Assembly: GCA_003135055.1 (NCBI GenBank)
Contig: PLDF01000202.1
Span: 8,009 to 46,835 of the forward strand
From: Bryobacterales bacterium
GTDB taxonomy: Bacteria; Acidobacteriota; Terriglobia; Bryobacterales; Bryobacteraceae
Reading direction: 5' to 3'
DNA length: 38,827 nt
In this document: positions 15,776 through 24,730 of the stretch, one piece after another
Layout of the letters: every line of letters begins with the position of its first letter
Numbering within the stretch: position 1 is the first letter of the stretch
Notes under the pieces: generated by a model
The model's input: the letters and a program-made list of their open reading frames with translations, nothing else
The model's database searches: none
Told to the model about the DNA's origin: nothing
Translations under genes and position numbers: made by a program

Positions 15776-15890
15776 CGCCGGCGGTCTTGCCGCCGGTTCT
15801 TTTGCAGACTCAAATCACCATGCAGCGGCCGGTAACGCCGGCGGTCTTGCCGCCGGTTCTTTTGTAGACTCAAATCATCCATGCGAGTGG
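15771..15890 (+). repeat. 60-bp tandem duplication of the rfbB-glycosyltransferase spacer
   Basis: Units 15771-15830 and 15831-15890 share GGTARCGCCGGCGGTCTTGC, CGCCGGTTCTTTTG, then AGACTCAAATCA and CCATGC. Each holds a hairpin, CCGGCGG/CCGCCGG. The first unit begins with the rfbB stop (TAG) and contains a relic of the next gene's start (CCATGC), so it copies the whole spacer. A small ORF across it (15768-15953) is a by-product. Confidence 0.8.
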
Positions 15891-16996
15891 CGATTGAAGC
15901 GGCGTCGCTGGCGCTTTCGAGCGGCGGGCTACAGCGCTACACCTCCGAGCTGAGTCTTGCGCTGGCACGCTGCTTTCCCGGCGACGAGTTCTACCTGACG
16001 TCCGACCAGCCGTTCCGCATGCCCTCCGGCGCTCCGCCCAACCTCAAGCGCGGCGGCGGCCCGACTAACGCGCTGGAGCGGCGCTGGTGGCTGTGGGGCT
16101 TGGCGCGCGAGATGCGCCGCCTGAGCGCCGACCTGGTACACGGGCCGGATTTCGCCGTGCCATATATCTCCGGCAGACCCAGCGTGCTCACGCTGCACGA
16201 CCTTTCGCCGTGGATGGACCGCCGCTGGCATGGCGACGCCGTCCGCGTGCGCCATCGCACGCCGGTACTGCTCGATATGGGTATTGCGACCATGGTGATC
16301 ACGCCCAGTGAGAGCGTTCGCAAGCAGGCCCTGGAACGCTTCAGGCTGCGGCCCGAGCGCGTGGTGGCGGTTCCCGAAGCCGCCGCGCCATGGTTTGCCC
16401 CGGTTGAGCCGGCCCCGATTGAGCAGGCCCCGGTGGAGCTTGCGCCAGTGGAGCCGGACGCGCCCCGGGGCCGGCGTTACTTCCTGTTTGTGGGAACCTT
16501 AGAGCCGCGCAAGAATCTCAGCGCCCTCGTGGAAGCGTGGCGCGAAGTGCGACGGGGACAAGCGCCGGATCATGCGGTGGATCTGGTGCTGGCCGGACGC
16601 CGCCGCGCCGATTATCCGCCGCTGCCGCATGAACCGGGCCTCGAAATTCTGGGCGAAGTTCCCGACGAGCAACTCCCCGCGCTCTATTCCGGCGCGCTGG
16701 CGTTCGTCTACCCATCGCTCTACGAAGGCTTCGGCCTGCCGGTGCTGGAAGCGATGCAATGCGGCGCGTGCGTTATTGCGTCGCGCGCGGTGGCGGAAGC
16801 AGCGGGCGATGCGGCGATTTACGCCGATGGGCCCGCGGAGCTGGCGCGCAGCATGCAGGACCTGCTGGAGCATCCCGAAAGAGCGCCGGAGTGGCGCGCA
16901 CGCTCGCTGGCCCATGCGCGCGAGTTCACCTGGGAGCGCACGGCGCGCGCAACCTACGAGGTTTATCAGGAGGCTCGGAAGCGCTTTGGCCGCTGA
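15881..16996 (+). CDS. GT4-type glycosyltransferase
   Basis: 371 residues of GT-B fold, likely adding a sugar to a surface polysaccharide, with the rfb products as plausible donor. The N-terminal domain begins MRVAIEAASLALSSGGLQRY; VLTLHDLSPW and VITPSESVRK follow. The C-terminal domain opens with RRYFLFVGTLEPRKNL and carries the donor site YEGFGLPVLEAMQCG with the E(x7)E pair. Between the domains (residues 173-192) sits a repeat of APVEP, APIEQ, APVEL, APVEP, coded by four 15-bp units. No ribosome site precedes the ATG; a 60-bp tandem duplication ends exactly there. The 17000-17410 stretch after it shows nothing I recognise. Confidence 0.88.
   Translation: MRVAIEAASLALSSGGLQRYTSELSLALARCFPGDEFYLTSDQPFRMPSGAPPNLKRGGGPTNALERRWWLWGLAREMRRLSADLVHGPDFAVPYISGRPSVLTLHDLSPWMDRRWHGDAVRVRHRTPVLLDMGIATMVITPSESVRKQALERFRLRPERVVAVPEAAAPWFAPVEPAPIEQAPVELAPVEPDAPRGRRYFLFVGTLEPRKNLSALVEAWREVRRGQAPDHAVDLVLAGRRRADYPPLPHEPGLEILGEVPDEQLPALYSGALAFVYPSLYEGFGLPVLEAMQCGACVIASRAVAEAAGDAAIYADGPAELARSMQDLLEHPERAPEWRARSLAHAREFTWERTARATYEVYQEARKRFGR
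16397..16456 (+). repeat. 15-bp in-frame tandem repeat, four units, in glycosyltransferase linker
   Basis: Units begin GCCCCGGTTGAGCCG, GCCCCGATTGAGCAG, GCCCCGGTGGAGCTT and GCGCCAGTGGAGCCG, coding Ala-Pro-x-Glu-x each. They lie between the two Rossmann domains, where length changes should be tolerated. Confidence 0.75.
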
Positions 16997-17430
16997 CTTT
17001 GGCGTTGAATCACGCGGCCACGAGGTCACAGGCGTTAAAATAAGCCCGGCCTCAAGCGTCGCAGTCCAGCCTGGCAGCGCGGAGACTCCCGTTCGCAACT
17101 CGGGACTCCAGAGCGGCACTCCGGCTGTACAGGCTCTTAGCGACAGGCATCATCCGCGAGAACTAGTCGTCTCCCACAACGCGACTTCAGGCTAACCGGG
17201 ACCGCGCGGGCCCGAACTCAAGCGAATTGGAGCCCAACTTCCGGATGCGCCGTCACTCGGGCGCTAGCCGCTTTCACGAGCCGATCGCAGGGGTTACCAC
17301 TTACTGGACGTGTCGCGTGCAGAGGTCATCACATTGCGGCCAGGCATTTCCGCGAGCCCGACCCGGCTCAGACCGTGGCTAGGCGCCACATCGCCGTGCC
17401 CTACGTGAAGCATAATGAGATTCATCCAGC

Positions 17431-19467
17431 ATGGACGCGGAGCGAGTGCGCGCACAACTCGAACGGATTTTGGCCAGCGCTCCTTTTGCGGATGCAGAGC
17501 GCGCCCGCCGTTTCCTGCGCTTTGTGGTAGAGCGCGCTCTAGAGGGGCGCAGCAGCGAGATCAAGGAGTTTGTGATCGGAGTCGAAGCCTTGGGCCGGAA
17601 CACATCGTTTGATCCGAAGTCCGACCCGATCGTTCGAGTTGAGGCGGGACGTCTGCGAGAGCGCCTCCGTTCTTATTACGAAGGCGAAGGAGAAGCGGAC
17701 TCCGTTTTGATCTCTTTGCCGAAGGGCGGGTACGTGGCCGAATTCTCGGAGCGGCGGTCGCCCGCGGCGCCAAAGAGAACCGCAGTGCTGCGCCTCTCCA
17801 TCCTGCCGCCTGAAAGCACCTCTTTCGAGTCGTTTGCGGTATCACCGGATGGCCGCAAGCTTGCCTTCACGTCCTTTCTGAACGGGAAATTGATGCTTTG
17901 GGTTCGGATGCTGGATTCGCTGGAGGCAAAGCCTCTGGCCGGGACGGACTTCGCATCCAGCCCATTCTGGTCGCCCGACAGCCGGTCGATCGGCTTCTTC
18001 ACTCCATCCAAGTTGAAGACTGTCGATATCGCCGGAGGACCCGCCCAGGATGTCGCCGATGTCGTGGTGGGACGGGGAGGCGCCTGGAGTCCGGAAGGAG
18101 TCATCGTTTTCTGCCCTCGGCCAATTGGCATTCTCCACCAGGTTGCGGCGGCAGGTGGCACGCCCCATCCTGTGACTTCGCTCGATCTGGCGCGCGCCGA
18201 GGCCGCACATGCTTTTCCTCAGTTCCTGCCCGGCGGCCGCCATTTCTTATACCTTGCGGCTAGTTCTCGCCACGGCGAGTCTTCCATTCGCGTCGGCTCG
18301 CTGGATTCAACCGCGTCCAAGGCGCTCTTGAACACCGACACGAGCGCGGCCTACGCCCCGGTATTGCGCGGACACCCAGCCTCCCTGTTGTTCGTGCATG
18401 ATGGCGCTCTGATAGCGCAGCCGTTCGACGCGCGGCGCATGGAACTGAGCGGAGAACGAACGGTGGTTGTCCCGGAAGTCCGCTATCAGCGTTGGCGCCA
18501 AGCCAGGTTCTCGGTTTCTGAAAACGGGGTTCTGCTGTATCAGGGAGACAGCGCCGGGAATCACCAGCTCGCCTGGTTCAATCGGCAAGGCCAGTTGCTG
18601 GCAGAAGTCGGCCCGCGTAACGATTATCTTTCGCTTCGTCTTTCGCCAGATGAGAGGCATGTGGTGGTTAACCGGCTTGACGACCCGGACACTGTTTTCC
18701 CCACGATCTGGGTGATGGATTTGTTGCGTGAAGGTGTGGTTTTTCGTTTTACCGACACTGGTGGTGCGGAGGCCGAATTTACTCTCGCCTGGTCTCCGGA
18801 CAGCCGCGAAATCCTGTTCAGCCGAGGTGACGATCGGGGTATGCGCTTGCTACGCCAGGCGTTGAACGGTGGACCCGCGCAGATCGTTATGGACACCGAA
18901 GGCCCGAAATTCCCGGCGGACTGGTCTTCCGACGGGCAGGTCGTTACGTATGGTTCGCAGTGGCCCGATTACCGTTACATGCACATCTGGATCGTGTCGC
19001 TGAGCGCTTCCGAGAAGCAACACAAAGCGTTTCCGTTCTTGCAACATTCCCATGGGGAATATAGTGCGCACTTCTCACCCACAAGCGGGAGAGAGACGCC
19101 GCGTTGGCTCGCCTATGTGTCGAATGAAACCGGACGCTTCGAAGTGTATGTTCGGGACTTTCCCGCCGGCAGTTACAAGTGGCAGATTTCGAACCAGGGC
19201 GGGTTGCACCCGCAATGGCGTAAAGACGGGCGAGAGCTCTTCTATCTGACTCTGGGCGGGGCGCTGATGGCGGTCGCTGTGAATCCTGGGCCAACCTTCG
19301 AATTCGGCGCTCCGCTGCCGCTGTTCGAGACTGGTCTTCGCTTCCTGCCGCAGTACAAGATTTGGATGGACCAATACGCCGTATCAGGCGACGGCCAACG
19401 ATTTCTTCTCAACCGCCGTATTGCAGAAACCGCCGCGGGCGCGATCACGGCGCTTATTCCCTGGTAG
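17431..19467 (+). CDS. WD40-like propeller protein with N-terminal regulator-type domain
   Basis: 678 residues. Residues 1-110 are a helical domain common in this group (FLRFVVERALEGRSSEIKEF, DPIVRVEAGRLRERLRSYY, LPKGGYVAEF), usually found at the start of large regulators or signalling proteins. From about residue 125 PD40/WD40-type repeats follow (AVSPDGRKLAFTS, PFWSPDSRSIGFF, FLPGGRHFLYLA, LRLSPDERHVVV, LAWSPDSREILFS). This propeller is of the kind attached to acidobacterial Ser/Thr kinases, including LWVRMLDSLEAKPLAGT, but no kinase domain and no membrane segment are present. It therefore looks like a cytoplasmic sensor-type module. The start has no strong ribosome site. The role is unknown. 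Confidence 0.8.
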   Translation: MDAERVRAQLERILASAPFADAERARRFLRFVVERALEGRSSEIKEFVIGVEALGRNTSFDPKSDPIVRVEAGRLRERLRSYYEGEGEADSVLISLPKGGYVAEFSERRSPAAPKRTAVLRLSILPPESTSFESFAVSPDGRKLAFTSFLNGKLMLWVRMLDSLEAKPLAGTDFASSPFWSPDSRSIGFFTPSKLKTVDIAGGPAQDVADVVVGRGGAWSPEGVIVFCPRPIGILHQVAAAGGTPHPVTSLDLARAEAAHAFPQFLPGGRHFLYLAASSRHGESSIRVGSLDSTASKALLNTDTSAAYAPVLRGHPASLLFVHDGALIAQPFDARRMELSGERTVVVPEVRYQRWRQARFSVSENGVLLYQGDSAGNHQLAWFNRQGQLLAEVGPRNDYLSLRLSPDERHVVVNRLDDPDTVFPTIWVMDLLREGVVFRFTDTGGAEAEFTLAWSPDSREILFSRGDDRGMRLLRQALNGGPAQIVMDTEGPKFPADWSSDGQVVTYGSQWPDYRYMHIWIVSLSASEKQHKAFPFLQHSHGEYSAHFSPTSGRETPRWLAYVSNETGRFEVYVRDFPAGSYKWQISNQGGLHPQWRKDGRELFYLTLGGALMAVAVNPGPTFEFGAPLPLFETGLRFLPQYKIWMDQYAVSGDGQRFLLNRRIAETAAGAITALIPW

Positions 19468-19615
19468 CTCGCCCTAATCTATTCAATCCAGGACGTACGC
19501 GCGTGAAAGATACCTCCAGGTAACCCCGCCGTACTCCATCACGCGGGGATTTCCAGGCATTCTCAAAAGGCGGCAAGATACAGCCGGCAGAAGAAAACAT
19601 AAGCGGAGGTCAGTC

Positions 19616-20074
19616 GTGACTGCATTCAGCGCGCACAAGAGCCAGGACGAAACTGCTGCAATACGGAACGTGGAAACAAGCCTGCAAGAGGCTTGGAACC
19701 ACCACGATGCGAAAGCCTTCGCCAGCTTGTTTACCGAGGACGCGGATTGCGTAAATGTGGTGGGCTGGTGGTGGAAAGGGCGCGCTCAGATCGAAAGTAA
19801 GGTTGCCGACTCCCACGTGTTCCTTTTTCGAGACAGCACCGTGACCAACAACGAAATCCAGATTCGGTTCCTCACCTCTCAGATCGCCGTGGTGCACGTT
19901 CGTTGGTCAATGGCCGGGCATCGGAACCCAGACGGCGCTCCCGGACAGCCCCGAAAGGGCATTCAGACACATATCTTGCAAGAACAGGAAGGAAAGTGGC
20001 TGATTGCCGTCTTCAACAATACGGACAGCGTGCCAGAGGTTTCATTCCCCACGGGAGCATTACAGAATGACTAA
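19616..20074 (+). CDS. SgcJ/EcaC-type NTF2-like protein (DUF4440-like)
   Basis: 152 residues from a GTG with GCGGAGG six bases upstream. The fold is the small NTF2-like cone: a first helix (VETSLQEAWNHHDAKAFASL), FTEDADCVNVVGWWWKGRAQI, then strands ending GKWLIAVFNNTDSV. Proteins of this type can be isomerases, hydrolases or accessory proteins, and many are unassigned. Its last eight bases overlap the start of the FAD monooxygenase gene, so the two are translationally coupled and probably act on the same compound. Confidence 0.85.
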   Translation: MTAFSAHKSQDETAAIRNVETSLQEAWNHHDAKAFASLFTEDADCVNVVGWWWKGRAQIESKVADSHVFLFRDSTVTNNEIQIRFLTSQIAVVHVRWSMAGHRNPDGAPGQPRKGIQTHILQEQEGKWLIAVFNNTDSVPEVSFPTGALQND

Positions 20075-21341
20075 ATTACAGAGCGGCTGTTGCATCGTGG
20101 GCGGCGGCCCAGCGGGGATGATGCTGGGGTACTTGTTGGCGCGGGCTGGAATCGAGGTCCTGGTTCTTGAGAAGCACGCCGACTTTCTGCGCGACTTCCG
20201 TGGCGACACAGTTCATCCCTCCACCCTGGAAGTGATGCACGAGCTCGACCTCCTGGATGAGTTTCTAAAGCGGCCGCATCAAAAGCAGGTTCACAAGATC
20301 CGCGCTCGCATAGGGCGCGATGAAATCCTGTTGGGCGATCTTTCTCTCCTCTCGACGCACTGCCGTTTCATGGTGATGATGCCACAATGGGAATTTCTCG
20401 ATTTCCTCGCCGAACAAGCGCGGCGCTATCCCACGTTCCACCTTCGAATGGAGACCGAGGTCACGGGACTGATCGAAGAGGCGGGGCGGATCGTGGGTGT
20501 CCGGGGGAACGCTTCGGATGGTCCAGTGGAAGTGCGTGCGGACCTGGTGGTGGGCGCCGATGGCCGACGTTCCGTGGTCCGAGACTGCTCCGGCTTGCCG
20601 GTTGAGGACTTGGGCGCTCCCACCGACGTTTTGTGGATGCGTTTGTCCAGGCACGCCGACGACCCGGAGTTGTTCTTCTACGCCGATCGCGGCAAGGCCC
20701 TGTTCCTGACCGACCGCGGAGACTATTGGCAGTGCGGTGTTCCGGCTCCAAAGGCAGCCGTGGCGGAGATGCAGGCAAAAGGCATCGAAGACTTTCGTGC
20801 GACTATTGTCGAACTGGCGCCCTTCCTGAAAAACCGCGTGGCGGAGCTTCGCGATTGGAACGATTTGAAACTGTTGACCGTCAGGGTGGATCGCATGCGG
20901 CAGTGGCATCGCCCGGGATTTGTGTGCATCGGCGATGCGGCTCACGCCATGTCTCCCGTGGGGGGCGTCGGGATCAATCTTGCGATTCAAGACGCCGTCG
21001 CGGCGGCCAATATACTGGCCGGACCTCTTCGCGAGGGCGCTGTCAGCCTCCGCGATCTTGCGAAGATCCAGCGCCGCCGTGCGTTCCCCACGCGCCTCAC
21101 GCAGCGCGTGCAGGCATTGATCCAGAAACGAATCGCCGGGCATGGCCTCGGCAACCCGGGACCGACACGGCTCCCGTGGCTTCTCCGGCTCCTGGAGCGC
21201 ACTACACTTCCGTGCCGGCTCCGCAACCGCGTGATTCCGGTTGGCATTCGCCCGGAGCACGTGAGGACACCCGACGTCTCGCTTGCTCAGGCCGGCCCTG
21301 CAACGCACAATCCGAAATGTGCGCGGTCCAACGCAGGATAG
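20067..21341 (+). CDS. FAD-dependent monooxygenase, PHBH/UbiH-type
   Basis: 424 residues. The start at 20067 has GGGAG nine bases upstream and begins right before the FAD-binding motif CCIVGGGPAGMMLGYLLARA (GxGxxG). The other two flavin motifs are LVVGADGRRSVVR, with the DG motif, at about residue 160, and FVCIGDAAHAMSPVGGVGIN at about 286, with the GD motif that binds ribityl-phosphate. It should hydroxylate or epoxidise an aromatic or polyketide-like substrate with NAD(P)H and oxygen; the substrate cannot be read from sequence. The C-terminal 50 residues are Arg/Pro-rich and less conserved. Its second half is duplicated, in decayed form, at 23498-24240. Confidence 0.9.
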   Translation: MTKLQSGCCIVGGGPAGMMLGYLLARAGIEVLVLEKHADFLRDFRGDTVHPSTLEVMHELDLLDEFLKRPHQKQVHKIRARIGRDEILLGDLSLLSTHCRFMVMMPQWEFLDFLAEQARRYPTFHLRMETEVTGLIEEAGRIVGVRGNASDGPVEVRADLVVGADGRRSVVRDCSGLPVEDLGAPTDVLWMRLSRHADDPELFFYADRGKALFLTDRGDYWQCGVPAPKAAVAEMQAKGIEDFRATIVELAPFLKNRVAELRDWNDLKLLTVRVDRMRQWHRPGFVCIGDAAHAMSPVGGVGINLAIQDAVAAANILAGPLREGAVSLRDLAKIQRRRAFPTRLTQRVQALIQKRIAGHGLGNPGPTRLPWLLRLLERTTLPCRLRNRVIPVGIRPEHVRTPDVSLAQAGPATHNPKCARSNAG

Positions 21342-21764
21342 AACCGCCGTAACGGCCCAGGGTAGAGCAACCCGCCTAACTCCCGAGGGGGGTACTCGGA
21401 AGTTGGGATCAAACCAGCGTCGGCTAGCAGATTCGACGTTGCCCGGCACACCTCGGGAATCCGTTTCGGGCCGCGCAAGAATCATCGAGCCCGAGCGTCC
21501 GCCATGGCAGCGCGGGAAATGCCTCAGGAGGAAACAGTGATACGCAACCGGAGAATTGACATGGAGGGAGTCGAAATGAGGATCGGAATGGATGCCGCTG
21601 TTGAAGCCCACGGCCCATAGGAAGAGAGCAAGGCGAGAACGTGCGGGTTGGGCCGAGCCCGGATCATCAGCTCGTCCGAGATTGAAGTAAACCCAGCCGC
21701 GAACATGGCGGATCAATTGACTCGATTGCTCCGGGCAGTTATCGGAGCATCGTTGGAGAATAAT

Positions 21765-23039
21765 ATGAAACGACACTGCGTAACCGGAATTCTTTTAGCC
21801 GCGCTCATCTTTGCCGGCTCGGCCCAACTTTCAGCCCAGGCTCCAGTCTCCAACCTCTGGCCACTGGTCCTTATCCCGAACGGGGACACAGTCTATGACG
21901 TGGTCAACCATGTCACCTGGCTTACGGACGCCGATCTACCGGCCCGTCAAAGATTCGGACTTCCGTTGTGCGTTGGAGACAACCCCCTAGCCCCGTGCGT
22001 ATTCGGCAGCGGCATTATGGACTACACGTCCGCGGCGGCTTGGATTTTGGCCATGAACAACGCTAACTACCAGGGGCATTCTAACTGGCAAATACCCACC
22101 ACACCGACTGCGGATAAAAGCTGCGCGGGAACGGGGGCGACTGGCAACAGTTTCGGGTTCGGCTGCAATGCGAATGCGATGGGTTACCTCTATTACAAAG
22201 CGTTGGGCTTTCAGGCTCCCAATACTGCGGTTCCCATTCCACCCAACCGGGTGGGTCCATTCCGCAATTTCCAACCCGATCACTATTGGTCGAATCAGAC
22301 TCAGAGCCCCATTGCTAATTTTGATTTCGTCGACGGGTCCCAGGGCGGCGGTACCGGAGGTGATTTCTCGTATGTTCTGCCGATGATTCCGAACAAGATT
22401 CCCGGGACGCCGCCCGCCTGGGGCATGGGGTTGCAGGTCAATCCCGACGGGCAGACTGTCTATGACCCGAGATCGGGGTACACTTGGTTGGCGGATGCCA
22501 ACCTGGCCGCCAGCGACACGCTCGGCTTGCCACGCTGCCAGACCCCTACTACCCCAATGAATTGCGTCGCCCAGGACGGCTCGATGCCCGACTCTTCCGC
22601 CGGTGCGTTTATTAACAACATGAACGCATATGATCGCGGCGCAGGCTACCTGGGCCAGACCAACTGGCAATTGCCTCCGGTTGCCGCGGGCTGCCAACCT
22701 CTTGGGTGTGACGGCATGGGCAACCCGATGGGGATGTTGTACTATATCCAATTAGGCCTGAGCCCGGGCACGCCCGTGGTCGAGCCGCCTGACATTGCCG
22801 TTGGCCCGTTCCTCCACCTCTGGCCTTATCCTTATTGGTCCTGCGCGGTAAACAACGTTCAACCCCCAATTCAGGCCCCCTGCGATAGCGGCGGCGCAAC
22901 TGATAGAGCTCAGTTCGGCTTCTCATTTGGCGATGGCTACGTGGGTACAGGGACTCTGCCAGCCTTTCATTTTGTCACGGCCTATTACGTGGGATGCGGC
23001 CTCCCGGAGTTGTGGTGCTCCTTGCTGTCTCGACCTTGA
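21765..23039 (+). CDS. Secreted protein with two DUF1566-like repeats
   Basis: 424 residues from the ATG at 21765, which follows TTGGAG and gives a signal peptide (MKRHCVTGILLAALIFAGSA, cleaved near LSAQA). Two repeats of about 190 residues share the order: GDTVYDVVNHVTWLTDADL or GQTVYDPRSGYTWLADANL, then a Cys pair, then HSNWQIPTTPTA or QTNWQLPPVAAG, then MGYLYYKALGF or MGMLYYIQLGL, then a PYWS/DHYWS strand. This is the pattern of Lcl C-terminal/DUF1566 domains, which bind outside the cell in some proteins. The last 15 residues (VGCGLPELWCSLLSRP) do not resemble the family and may result from a rearrangement junction. The 21342-21764 gap before it shows nothing recognisable. Confidence 0.78.
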   Translation: MKRHCVTGILLAALIFAGSAQLSAQAPVSNLWPLVLIPNGDTVYDVVNHVTWLTDADLPARQRFGLPLCVGDNPLAPCVFGSGIMDYTSAAAWILAMNNANYQGHSNWQIPTTPTADKSCAGTGATGNSFGFGCNANAMGYLYYKALGFQAPNTAVPIPPNRVGPFRNFQPDHYWSNQTQSPIANFDFVDGSQGGGTGGDFSYVLPMIPNKIPGTPPAWGMGLQVNPDGQTVYDPRSGYTWLADANLAASDTLGLPRCQTPTTPMNCVAQDGSMPDSSAGAFINNMNAYDRGAGYLGQTNWQLPPVAAGCQPLGCDGMGNPMGMLYYIQLGLSPGTPVVEPPDIAVGPFLHLWPYPYWSCAVNNVQPPIQAPCDSGGATDRAQFGFSFGDGYVGTGTLPAFHFVTAYYVGCGLPELWCSLLSRP

Positions 23040-23497
23040 GAACCAGCAATCGAATATTGGCCGCCACAGCGCTGTTGTGGTGGGCCATAAGGGGCAATTC
23101 CGGTGGCAATCGCGGAGCGGCAGCCCACTGCTGAACTGTCGCTCTGAACCCTTGCGCCAAGCCGCACAATGTCGCCATGAATTCCACCCTATAGAGGCGC
23201 GTATGGATCGCTCGGCCTCCGCGGACTGCTCCTTCCTGCCAGAGAGACGGGTTGAAAGGAACCCGGTCCGAGGCGACACTTTCCTAGACGATGTGGTCAA
23301 GATTTTTGAGATTGACCCAACGTCGGATTCTTCTCCATGGGGACGACGAGCTTCTGCGTCGCTGCAACCGGGCGAAACTACCTTTGACGCCGACCAAACT
23401 GCACGCGAGTTCTGGCAAGGAAAAACGCCGACGCGCGCACCGACGCTTTCGGAGTTCCAGCGCTACGTGGTTGAAAGGATCAAGGCCTATTTCCAGG

Positions 23498-24240
23498 TCC
23501 GCTGGAGGTGCGTGCGACCCTGGTGGTGGGCGCCGACGGCCGTAATTCCGTTGTCCGGGACTACTCCGGCTTGCCGATTGAGGACTTGGGCGCTCCTACA
23601 GATGTGCTCCGGATGCGGTTGTCCAGGCACGACGACGACCCGGAGCTGTTCTTCTACGCCGATCGCGGCAAGGCCCTGTTCCCGACCGGCCGCGGAGACT
23701 ATTAGCAGTGCGGTGCTCCGGCTCCAAAAGCAGCCATAGCGGAGATGCAGGCAAAAGGCATCGAAGAGTTTCGTGCGGCGATTGTCCAGCTGGCGCCCTT
23801 CCTCCAGGACCGACTTGGGGATCTCCGCGATTGGAACGACTTGAGACTATTGACCGTCAGGGTGAATCGCCTGCGGCAGTGGCATCGCCCCGGCCTGGTG
23901 TGCATCGGCGATGCGGCTCACGCCATGTCTCCCGTGGGGGGCGTGGGATCAATCTTGCCATTCAGGACGCGGTCGCGGCGGCCAATATCCTGGCGAAACC
24001 CCTTCGCGAGGGCGCCCTCAGCGCAGACGATCTCGCGAAGATCCAGCGCCGCCGTGCGTTCCCCACGCAGCTTACGCAGCGCGTGCAGGCATTGATCCGG
24101 AAACGAATATCCTGGCGTGGCCTCGGCAATCCGGGACCAACACGGCTCCCATGGCTTCTCCGGCACATGGAGCGTACAACACTTCCGCGCAGGCTTCGCA
24201 ACCTCGTGATCGCGGTTGGCATCCGCCCGAGCACGTGAAG
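23498..24240 (+). pseudogene. Decayed partial copy of the FAD monooxygenase
   Basis: Closely similar to 20521-21262 by eye along its whole length. It begins at the codons for VRADLVVGADGR (here VRATLVVGADGR), so the first FAD motif and about 150 residues are missing. A Trp codon has become TAG at 23703-23705 (GDYWQCG to GDY-stop). One base is missing near 23943, within GGVGIN, shifting the frame. The remaining frames still read FVCIGDAAHAMSPVGG-like and AKIQRRRAFPTQLTQRVQAL sequence. The similarity continues past the stop to about 24380, so a DNA segment was duplicated, not only the gene. Confidence 0.88.
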
Positions 24241-24688
24241 ACCCCCGACGTCTTGAATGCCGCTTAGCCCGCTCAGTAATAGACAATCTGAAAATCAGAG
24301 CGGTCCAAAGCAGGATGGAACCGGCGTAACGGCAACAGGCTTAACTCCCGGTTTGTCGGGCACTCGGAAGCTGGCCCCAAACGGCCTTCGGGGAAATGAC
24401 CCATCGGATGGCTAACTATCGCGAAATCGCCTTTCGCCAGAGATGCCCAGGAAAAGCCACTTCGAAGGAAGCGCCGCCGAACAAGTCGAGCCCAGGGCAA
24501 AGCCCAACGCTGAACCTTGGCAGCATCCTTATTTTAACGCCTATGATGGCCGCGAGGAGCCGCCCCCTGCGATCTCCACCATTTGCCGCTTAACGATCAC
24601 GCATTCCCAAAATAAATCGCCCCTTTCCTTTCAAAACGATACAAGCCTTCCCCCCATGCAGCCGCAGAACCGCGTGCTATAGGTGGGT

Positions 24689-24716
24689 CAGTAGCGCGGC
24701 CCCATGGGCCACGCTC
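24689..24716. repeat. CAGTAGCGCGG-CCCATGG repeat
   Basis: CAGTAGCGCGGCCCCATGGGCC shares its first half with 7979-7997 and forms a short GGCCC/GGGCC hairpin. It lies just before the STGP-type gene. The rest of 24381-24688 shows no gene I can support. Confidence 0.5.
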
Positions 24717-24730
24717 AAAGGTGAACACAA

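Noticed and set aside
15771..15890. CRISPR-like direct repeats
   Set aside because: Only two units, with no unique spacers and no cas genes in the window.
15768..15953. Small ORF with GGLAAGSF repeats
   Set aside because: Created by the 60-bp tandem duplication of the spacer; it overlaps both flanking genes.
17000..17410. Possible RNA gene or transposase remnant in the gap
   Set aside because: No cloverleaf, no conserved RNA motif and no coding similarity I could support.
20265..21776. 503-codon minus-strand ORF
   Set aside because: Antisense to the FAD monooxygenase, with no recognisable domain.
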